The notes beneath the pieces are model-generated. The model was given only the letters and a program-made list of their open reading frames with translations. It was not told the origin of the DNA and ran no database searches. Below, piece after piece: positions 1 to 4,364 of a stretch of DNA of 9,807 nt. Source of the DNA: Methyloprofundus sp. (GTDB taxonomy: Bacteria > Pseudomonadota > Gammaproteobacteria > Methylococcales > Methylomonadaceae); the NCBI GenBank assembly GCA_030619185.1, contig JAUXBW010000063.1, positions 1 through 9,807 of the forward strand, in the 5' to 3' direction. Made by a program: the position numbers and the translations under genes. The stretch's first letter is position 1. Each line of letters opens with the position of its first letter.

Positions 1-2
1 AG

Positions 3-125
3 CCGGGCGAGGCAAAGCGTGAGTTTAAATTAATGAATGGCAGTGCAACCGCTTTAAATGTATGGTGTGAAAAATGGCTGAATGTCGAACAATGTCAAAA
101 GCTGGAAAAATCGCTTTGCACTTAG
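3..125 (+). CDS. 3' end of an unrecognised gene (partial at the window edge)
   Basis: An open frame enters from the left edge and stops at TAG (123-125), giving 40 visible residues. The tail is hydrophilic and looks helical, with NGSATALNVWCEKWLN followed by VEQCQKLEKSL, and it contains two Trp and three Cys. The other two plus-strand frames stop within the first 35 bases, so this is the only plus-strand frame that can carry a gene across the edge. I do not recognise the family. The ALNxWxEKxL pattern faintly recalls the segment before the ribbon-helix-helix of MatP-like proteins, but MatP continues with an Arg-rich stretch that is absent here. That resemblance is from memory and too weak to use as a call. 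The gene converges on the minus-strand ORF at 172-405. A hairpin at 218-239 could terminate it. Confidence 0.45.
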   Translation, partial: PGEAKREFKLMNGSATALNVWCEKWLNVEQCQKLEKSLCT

Positions 126-171
126 ATGTTGCTTAAGGTGGTAACAGCACAATTTAAAGTGATGTATCAGG

Positions 172-405
172 TTAGGAATCGATGTTTAATGTAGCAAGTA
201 ATTCCGGGTACAAAATACTAGCCCGGGCAGCTAGCTTTTGCTTCAGGGCTTTAGGGAGTTGACGCGATGATTTGGCGCGGGGATATTCTAGTTCTTGCAT
301 ATCTTCGGCTTCACCATAAAGAGCAAGACATACAAATGGAAAATTTTGGACTGCAGTGTTTAGGGTTAACAGTTGAGTAGATTCGAAAAAAACAGGAACG
401 CGCAC
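172..405 (-). CDS. Small hypothetical ORF, 77 codons, doubtful
   Basis: The frame opens at GTG (405-403) after an in-frame TAG two codons upstream and ends at TAA (174-172). No Shine-Dalgarno sequence is visible before the GTG. The first in-frame ATG, at codon 36, would leave only 42 residues. The N-terminal half is hydrophobic (VPVFFES, FPFVCLALYG). The C-terminal half is basic and looks helical (RAKSSRQLPKALKQKLAARAS). I do not recognise a family. It lies downstream of rsxE on the same strand, beyond the palindromic element at 427-487, so it is probably not part of the rsx transcript. In many gammaproteobacteria nth follows rsxE; this protein is not Nth. It may be a degraded gene, a small orphan or a chance ORF. 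Confidence 0.3.
   Translation of the reverse strand: MRVPVFFESTQLLTLNTAVQNFPFVCLALYGEAEDMQELEYPRAKSSRQLPKALKQKLAARASILYPELLATLNIDS
218..239 (+). terminator. Possible terminator hairpin for the partial gene at 3-125
   Basis: A 5-bp stem CTAGC/GCTAG (218-222 and 230-234) with a GC-rich 7-nt loop is followed by CTTTT. The arrangement is intrinsic-terminator-like for the plus strand, about 90 nt past the stop at 125. The stem is short and the T-run is only four long. It also lies inside the doubtful minus-strand ORF 172-405, which slightly weakens that ORF. Confidence 0.25.
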
Positions 406-426
406 AGAATACTATTGCATTACTAT

Positions 427-487
427 ATGGGGGCGCAGGTGTTTAGCCTGCATTTTAAAAAATCGGACTAAAGATCCGCGCCCCCAT
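427..487. repeat. 61-nt palindromic element: 10-bp outer inverted repeat enclosing two hairpins
   Basis: Outer arms ATGGGGGCGC (427-436) and GCGCCCCCAT (478-487) are perfect reverse complements. Between them lie two smaller hairpins, GCAGG-TGTTTAG-CCTGC (435-451) and CGGA-CTAAAGA-TCCG (464-478), joined by an A/T-only spacer with the mini-palindrome ATTTTAAAAAAT. Read in opposite orientations, both hairpins carry a CTAAA core flanked by GG and CC, so they look like two diverged copies of one unit. Each arm shares one or two bases with the adjacent hairpin. The element starts 5 bp past the rsxE stop codon, a typical position for REP/BIME-like intergenic palindromes. It is more GC-rich than the surrounding DNA. 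I saw no second copy in this window. Class assignment is inference. Confidence 0.6.
457..478 (-). terminator. Candidate intrinsic terminator of rsxDGE, inside the palindromic element
   Basis: On the minus strand the hairpin CGGA-TCTTTAG-TCCG (478 to 464) is followed by A and then six T (462-457), about 15 nt past the rsxE stop. In the other direction, the sister hairpin at 435-451 is followed by ATTTT (452-456) on the plus strand. The element could therefore terminate transcription both ways. The four-base-pair stem is weak alone but can be strengthened by the 10-bp outer stem. Confidence 0.4.
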
Positions 488-492
488 TGTGT

Positions 493-1158
493 TTAAGTTA
501 TTTCGTGTGCGTTCCTGGCATTCTTGCTTTTAATGGCAAACGCATTTTTTGCCGCTATCAATAAACCCAGAGCAATAAAAGCCCCGGGAGGGAGTAGGGC
601 TAATAACATACCTGAGTAGTCATCTAATAAATTAATTTGCCAGTTTTTTGCTCCCTCACCAAACAACAACTCAGCTTGGGACAATAGGGTTCCTGCGCCT
701 AATACTTCTCTAAAAGCCCCCAGTAACAGCAACGCAAAACTAAAGCCCACCCCCATAGCCAAACCATCTAACAGGCTGGGCAGGATACGGTTTTTAGAGG
801 CAAAAACTTCAGCCCGCCCGATTATGGCACAATTGGTTACGATTAATGGGATAAATATACCTAGGGTTTTATACAGTTCATAAAACCAGGCATTCATAAG
901 TAACTCTATTATGGTTACGATACCCGCAATCATTAATACGAATAACGGTAATCTGATTTCTGGGAGGATGTATCTGCGTACCGACGAGACTAGTCCATTG
1001 GATAATACCAGTGTTAATGTAGTCGCAATTCCCAGGCCTAGACTATTGATCACGGTATTGCTGACTGCAAGTAAAGGGCATAGGCCTAATAATGCAACTA
1101 AAGCCTGGTTATTTTGCCATAAGCCATTGCGGATAATTGCCTGCGTATCATGAGTCAT
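493..1158 (-). CDS. rsxE: Rnf/Rsx electron transport complex, membrane subunit E
   Basis: This 221-residue polytopic membrane protein (about 231 in E. coli) is one of the paired half-channel subunits, RnfA and RnfE, of the Rnf/Rsx complex. The complex couples electron transfer between ferredoxin and NAD(H) to ion movement across the inner membrane; in E. coli it also keeps SoxR reduced. Visible hallmarks are the amphipathic start [23 protein letters not shown], then [15 protein letters not shown] and [18 protein letters not shown]. Cys27 and Cys110 match the two conserved cysteines which, with those of RnfA, hold an intramembrane iron-sulfur centre (family knowledge). Six or so hydrophobic segments are apparent. 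The ATG (1158-1156) directly abuts the rsxG stop codon, so translation is probably coupled. It is the last gene of the block and is followed by the palindromic element. Confidence 0.95.
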   Translation of the reverse strand: MTHDTQAIIRNGLWQNNQALVALLGLCPLLAVSNTVINSLGLGIATTLTLVLSNGLVSSVRRYILPEIRLPLFVLMIAGIVTIIELLMNAWFYELYKTLGIFIPLIVTNCAIIGRAEVFASKNRILPSLLDGLAMGVGFSFALLLLGAFREVLGAGTLLSQAELLFGEGAKNWQINLLDDYSGMLLALLPPGAFIALGLLIAAKNAFAIKSKNARNAHEIT

Positions 1159-1743
1159 TTACTGGAAAATAGCCGACTGGTTTTGCTGAAAAAATATCCC
1201 TGCGTTCCTCACTTCATTCACTATTGCACGCGGGGTAATTGTTGCACCAGTAAATTGATCAAAGCTGCCACCATCACGCTTGACAGCCCAGTGTTTTGCA
1301 TACATGTCATTTATTGATTTATGCTTAAAGTCTAAAATCCAGGTAGATTTTTTTAGCTCAATTTTATCGCCCAGCCCCGGCGTTTCTTTATGTTTGAGTA
1401 CACGCACCCCCGTTATTTTTCCTGTGATAGCTATGCCTGTCAGTAAATCAATATTGCCATTATAGCCATGAACTGTGGTGCTCGCCAGAATAGCGGCAAT
1501 GGGTATGCCTGAATTTCGGGCTCGATAAATAGTATAGCTCTGTAATTGGATAACATCGTTTGCCAGGTCATTATCATAGCTATCCTGGCTTATAACGCTT
1601 TGTAAATTGTCCAGTAAAGCCTGATGCTCATTAGCTGCAATTTTATCTTTTGTGGCATGAAAGACGAGTGTAACCAGGCCGACAATAACAAATGAAAACA
1701 GGCCAACACGCAGAGCGGCACTCACAGGCGAAGTGAGCTTCAT
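1159..1743 (-). CDS. rsxG: Rnf/Rsx complex, periplasmic FMN-carrying subunit G
   Basis: The product has 194 residues (about 206 in E. coli). An N-terminal membrane anchor at about residues 10-30 (LRVGLFSFVIVGLVTLVF) is followed by a periplasmic FMN-binding domain of the RnfG/NqrC type. Conserved segments include GYNGNIDLLTGIA, VLKHKETPGLGDKIE and the flavinylation motif TGAT at residues 165-168. Thr168 is the expected attachment point for covalent FMN, which the ApbE flavin transferase adds in this family. The start ATG overlaps the rsxD stop as ATGA (1743-1740), so the two are translationally coupled. It belongs between RsxD and RsxE in the electron path and in the usual gene order D-G-E. 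ApbE is not encoded in the window. Confidence 0.95.
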   Translation of the reverse strand: MKLTSPVSAALRVGLFSFVIVGLVTLVFHATKDKIAANEHQALLDNLQSVISQDSYDNDLANDVIQLQSYTIYRARNSGIPIAAILASTTVHGYNGNIDLLTGIAITGKITGVRVLKHKETPGLGDKIELKKSTWILDFKHKSINDMYAKHWAVKRDGGSFDQFTGATITPRAIVNEVRNAGIFFQQNQSAIFQ

Positions 1744-2738
1744 AGGGATAGTTTGGGCCGGGTGTAAACATCAATACCCGGTGCTGCAAGGTTGGCTAAT
1801 AATACCGCAAAGGCTATAGCATCAGGATAACCGCCCCAGCTGCGAATAATATAGATTAATAAACCAATAAGCGCGCCATAGCACAAGCGCCCAGTCGTGC
1901 TACTTGCTGCACTAACAGGGTCGGTGGCAATAAAAAATGCTCCACAGATACTTGCCCCGGAGAGCATATGAAAGAGAGGTGAACTGGCTAATGGTGCATT
2001 AACAAGAGAGTCAATACTCGCGGGAATACCTAAGCCGACTAGTACCGCTACGGGAATATGCCAGCTAATAATTTTTCGATATAAAAGCCACAGTCCACCC
2101 ACTAAATAAGCCAATGATATAAATTCCCACCCTCGGCCTGCGATCAAACCAAAGAGGGGAGAAACAGACATATCTGTCAGTGATAACCCAGAGGCTTTAG
2201 CGGTTTTGATGCTATCCAGAACAGTTGCGGAACTGAGACCATCCCATGTACTCAAGTCTAAAAATATTAAATTAAGCGAGTCTAATAAAGGCAAGAAGGT
2301 GTAGGGCGTTTGCCATGTAGTCATTTGCTGAGGAAACGAAATTATTAAAAATACGTAACCTGCCATCGCCGGATTGAAGGGGTTATACCCCAAACCACCA
2401 TAGACTTGTTTAGCAATAATAATAGCAAACAGTGTACCACTGACGCTAATCCACCACGGGGCGATAGTAGGAATAGCAAGTGCTAAAAGTGCAGCAGTAA
2501 TCAAGGCACTAAAATCAAGTAAATGGGCTTTGATAGGCCGCTTTCTTAACCAGAGGCAAGCTGATTCGGCGAGTAGTGCTGTGCTGCTTGCTAATAGTAG
2601 TTGTAGCAAAATGGTATAGCCAAATAGCCAGAACATACTGGCCAATGCCGGTATCAAGGCAATTAAAACCTGGCGCATTACCCGTTGAACACTGGTGTTT
2701 GCAGGTATAAAAGGCGAGCAGCTAGTTGAAAATTGCAT
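1740..2738 (-). CDS. rsxD: Rnf/Rsx complex, membrane FMN-carrying subunit D
   Basis: This 332-residue integral membrane protein (about 352 in E. coli) belongs to the RnfD/NqrB family. It reads along the E. coli protein from the first residues (SPF near residue 8) to the end (GGYPDAIAFAVLLANLAAPGID and YTRP). Other hallmarks are QVYGGLGYNPFNPAMAGYV (111-129) and the SGASICGAFFIATDPVSA stretch (260-277). The flavinylation motif is DGLSSAT (166-172), so Thr172 is the expected covalent FMN site; E. coli has SQAT at this place. The ATG at 2738 was chosen because the N-terminus aligns well there. No clear Shine-Dalgarno sequence precedes it. It is the first gene of the block. The expected upstream genes rsxA, rsxB and rsxC are missing, and a divergent gene lies there instead. 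Confidence 0.95.
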   Translation of the reverse strand: MQFSTSCSPFIPANTSVQRVMRQVLIALIPALASMFWLFGYTILLQLLLASSTALLAESACLWLRKRPIKAHLLDFSALITAALLALAIPTIAPWWISVSGTLFAIIIAKQVYGGLGYNPFNPAMAGYVFLIISFPQQMTTWQTPYTFLPLLDSLNLIFLDLSTWDGLSSATVLDSIKTAKASGLSLTDMSVSPLFGLIAGRGWEFISLAYLVGGLWLLYRKIISWHIPVAVLVGLGIPASIDSLVNAPLASSPLFHMLSGASICGAFFIATDPVSAASSTTGRLCYGALIGLLIYIIRSWGGYPDAIAFAVLLANLAAPGIDVYTRPKLSL

Positions 2739-2793
2739 TTATTCGGGGAGCTGATAGGGATTTTGTCTAGAAGAATATATCAATTACGCGGGT

Positions 2794-2802
2794 ATTATGG
2801 CA
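2794..2802 (-). promoter_or_regulatory. rsxD: Candidate extended -10 promoter for rsxDGE
   Basis: The minus strand reads TGC-CATAAT (2802 to 2794), which fits the extended -10 form TGnTATAAT with one mismatch. No good -35 is present at 16-18 bp, as is common for extended -10 promoters. Transcription would start near 2787, leaving a leader of about 48 nt before the rsxD ATG. This is a pattern match only. It supports the view that rsxD starts its own transcript rather than continuing one from rsxABC. Confidence 0.3.
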
Positions 2803-2820
2803 TGTTTAGTTGGCCGGTGA

Positions 2821-2829
2821 TGTTACAAT
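2821..2829 (+). promoter_or_regulatory. Candidate extended -10 promoter for the PLDc_N/SHOCT gene
   Basis: TGT-TACAAT matches the extended -10 consensus with one mismatch in the hexamer. The predicted start is near 2836, giving a leader of about 45 nt. No convincing -35 is seen. It lies about 20 bp from the divergent minus-strand candidate at 2794-2802. Confidence 0.3.
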
Positions 2830-2836
2830 TCTAATC

Positions 2837-2851
2837 CTGTATCCAATACAG
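2837..2851. promoter_or_regulatory. Perfect 6-bp dyad CTGTAT-CCA-ATACAG, possible operator
   Basis: Arms CTGTAT (2837-2842) and ATACAG (2846-2851) are perfect reverse complements around CCA. The dyad falls at about +1 to +15 of the candidate plus-strand promoter, a position typical of a repressor site. It could instead act as a 5' UTR hairpin. It resembles a LexA box but is one base too short. The cognate protein is unknown. Confidence 0.35.
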
Positions 2852-2868
2852 TTTAATGCAATATAAAT

Positions 2869-2874
2869 TAGGAG
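2869..2874 (+). promoter_or_regulatory. Shine-Dalgarno site TAGGAG
   Basis: TAGGAG lies 6 nt before the ATG at 2881. It is the clearest ribosome binding site in the window and fixes the start of the PLDc_N/SHOCT gene. Most of the other genes here have weak or no visible sites. Confidence 0.7.
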
Positions 2875-2880
2875 TACGCA

Positions 2881-3255
2881 ATGCCTTTATTACATATGTT
2901 ATGGTTGATGTTATTATTTTTCCTGATGATCGCCTGGATATGGGTGATCATCGGAGTGATTAGCGATATTTTTCGCAGTAAAGATCTAGGTGGCTGGGGC
3001 AAAGGTTTCTGGGCACTGTTTATTATTATCATTCCCTGGTTAGGTGTGTTGAGTTATCTAATCGCCCGAGGGTCCGGAATGCAAGAGCGCACTCTGCATA
3101 TGCTGGCTGAATCTGAAAAGATACAGCGTGCTTATATTAAGGAAGCAGCGGGTACTTCAGTTGCTGATGAACTTGCCAAGCTAGCTGATCTTAGAGATAA
3201 AGGTGTTGTTAGCGAAGAAGAGTTCAATGCCCATAAAGCTAAATTGCTCGCTTGA
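2881..3255 (+). CDS. Small membrane protein with PLDc_N and SHOCT domains
   Basis: The protein has 124 residues. Two transmembrane segments (about 7-29 and 42-62) carry PLDc_N-type features: a WxxxGVISDIF stretch, then a GGWGKGFWALF turn and an IIPWLGVLSYLIARG helix. A charged linker (about 66-92) follows, then a C-terminal SHOCT motif (about 96-124) reading DELAKLADLRDKGVVSEEEF and KAKLLA. PLDc_N resembles the N-terminal membrane part of cardiolipin synthases, but no HKD catalytic motif is present, so this is not a phospholipase. SHOCT is a short oligomerisation or anchoring helix pair. The exact function is unknown. It is transcribed divergently from rsxD and has a good Shine-Dalgarno site, and it probably forms its own unit. 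Confidence 0.88.
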   Translation: MPLLHMLWLMLLFFLMIAWIWVIIGVISDIFRSKDLGGWGKGFWALFIIIIPWLGVLSYLIARGSGMQERTLHMLAESEKIQRAYIKEAAGTSVADELAKLADLRDKGVVSEEEFNAHKAKLLA

Positions 3256-3263
3256 GTTGAAAA

Positions 3264-3278
3264 CTAGTGCTGCACTAG
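3264..3278. other. Hairpin CTAGTG-CTG-CACTAG after the SHOCT gene
   Basis: A perfect 6-bp stem with a 3-nt loop starts 9 nt past the stop codon at 3255. No T-run follows (CGTTTCC), so it is not a standard terminator. It may stabilise the 3' end of the transcript or be part of the folded moaB leader. Confidence 0.3.
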
Positions 3279-3288
3279 CGTTTCCAGG

Positions 3289-3341
3289 AGCTTGTTAATT
3301 AATAAGCTGAAATGCCAGATTGATCTGGCACATTCCAGCTT
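3289..3341 (+). other. Competing hairpins upstream of moaB
   Basis: A strong stem TGCCAGA-TTGA-TCTGGCA (3313-3330) is extended by AAGCTG (3304-3309) pairing with CAGCTT (3336-3341) across an asymmetric internal loop. The AAGCT segment can alternatively pair with AGCTT at 3289-3293, so two folds exclude each other. Only TTT-A follows the big stem, a poor terminator tail. It could be a weak terminator of the SHOCT gene or an attenuator-like leader of moaB. I cannot match it to a known riboswitch class by eye. Confidence 0.35.
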
Positions 3342-3411
3342 TAAGAGAAATCCTGTACACGCAGGCGGAAAAAATTAATCACCCAAAATAGCGACCACAA
3401 TAGAATTGACC

Positions 3412-3936
3412 ATGCCCCAGACTGATAAACAATTTATTTCTCTTAATATAGCCGTATTAACTGTTTCCGATACACGTACCGAAGCAGACGATACCTCGGG
3501 GAAAACCCTTGTAGAGCGCCTGGAAAAATCTGGGCATAAGCTGCACTGCAAGGAGATTGTGGTTGATAATATCTATCAAATTCGTGCCACCCTATCTCGC
3601 TGGATTGCTGATAACAAAGTGAATGTTATTATTAGTACGGGTGGCACGGGGGTTACAGGAAGGGATGGCACTCCCGAAGCAATTGAGCCTCTACTTGATA
3701 AAACCCTGTCTGGGTTTGGGGAAGTTTTTAGAATGTTATCTTATCAGGAGATAAAAACCTCTACGATACAGTCTCGTGCTGTTGCTGGTGTGGCTAATGC
3801 GACCTATATATTTTGTCTGCCTGGCTCCTCCGGTGCCTGTCGCACTGCCTGGGACAGTTTAATTAGTGAGCAATTAGACTTTAGCACTAAACCGTGTAAT
3901 CTTGTGCAGTTAATGCCGCGTCTATTGGAAAAATAA
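3412..3936 (+). CDS. moaB: Molybdenum cofactor biosynthesis protein MoaB
   Basis: The product has 174 residues from the ATG at 3412 and is closely similar to E. coli MoaB (about 170). Members of this MoaB/MogA/MoeA-domain family bind molybdopterin. MogA and its plant relatives adenylylate it before metal insertion; MoaB can do this in some organisms, though its role in E. coli is less clear. Hallmarks are the start IAVLTVSDTRTEADDTSG, ISTGGTGVTGRDGTPEA (about 74-90), GFGEVFRMLSYQEI, TIQSRAVAGVAN and LPGSSGACRTAWD (136-148). A TTG at 3406 is in frame two codons earlier, but ATG is the likelier start. No Shine-Dalgarno sequence is visible for either. The stop overlaps the next start as TAATG. 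No other Mo-cofactor gene is nearby. Confidence 0.93.
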   Translation: MPQTDKQFISLNIAVLTVSDTRTEADDTSGKTLVERLEKSGHKLHCKEIVVDNIYQIRATLSRWIADNKVNVIISTGGTGVTGRDGTPEAIEPLLDKTLSGFGEVFRMLSYQEIKTSTIQSRAVAGVANATYIFCLPGSSGACRTAWDSLISEQLDFSTKPCNLVQLMPRLLEK

Positions 3937-4319
3937 TGCATCCTATTTTTCTTTTATTAAGTGCTCTGAGTGCATTTCTTGCTGTCGCTATGGGCGCATT
4001 TGGTGCACATGCTTTAAAAGTCGTGTTAACACCCGATATGCTTGCTGTTTATAAAACTGCAGTGACCTATCAAATGTGGCATGCTTTAGGCCTAGGGTTA
4101 ATTGCTGTACTCAGACAGCAAAACCCCGATGTCCGTTTAGTAAGCTATGCTGGCTGGCTGATGTTTGCCGGTATTATTTTATTTTCAGGAAGCTTATATG
4201 TACTCAGCCTGTCGGGTGTAAAATGGCTAGGAATGATCGCTCCAATTGGGGGTCTCTGCTTTTTAAGTGCCTGGTTATTACTTATCATTTTTGCATATAA
4301 AAACCATAAAAAAACCTAG
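3936..4319 (+). CDS. DUF423 (YgdD-type) inner membrane protein
   Basis: This 127-residue protein has four hydrophobic segments (about 3-26, 43-60, 71-92 and 98-120). Family features are ALSAFLAVAMGAFGAHALK near the N-terminus, TAVTYQMWHALGLGL (41-55), a GIILFSGSLYVLSLSG helix (79-94) and APIGGLCFLSAW (102-113). The length is normal for the family, which includes E. coli YgdD, and no biochemical function is established. Its ATG shares one base with the moaB stop (TAATG), so it is translationally coupled to moaB. The tail is short and basic (YKNHKKT). The gap to pepN is only 45 bp, so the three genes probably form one operon. Confidence 0.92.
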   Translation: MHPIFLLLSALSAFLAVAMGAFGAHALKVVLTPDMLAVYKTAVTYQMWHALGLGLIAVLRQQNPDVRLVSYAGWLMFAGIILFSGSLYVLSLSGVKWLGMIAPIGGLCFLSAWLLLIIFAYKNHKKT

Positions 4320-4364
4320 GTACAGCGATCAAACTGCAATGCTAAAACATATCCAAGAACACTC

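Noticed and set aside
427..487. The cloverleaf shape (outer stem beginning GGGGGCG, two arms, CGCCCCCA end) looks like a tRNA.
   Set aside because: There is no anticodon arm with a 7-nt loop, no T-loop GTTCRA sequence and no D-loop GG. The total length of 61 nt is too short for a normal tRNA.
427..487. Possible integron attC recombination site because of the nested inverted repeats and the GTTTAGCC word.
   Set aside because: The required RYYYAAC and GTTRRRY core sites are not at the ends, and no integrase or gene cassette is seen.
2837..2851. LexA box before the SHOCT gene (CTGT...ACAG).
   Set aside because: The spacing is 7 nt, not the 8 nt of the gammaproteobacterial LexA site, and the neighbours are not SOS genes.
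3406..3411. TTG at 3406 as the moaB start.
   Set aside because: An ATG lies two codons downstream at 3412, neither start has a Shine-Dalgarno sequence, and ATG is the far more common codon. Homology does not need the extra residues.
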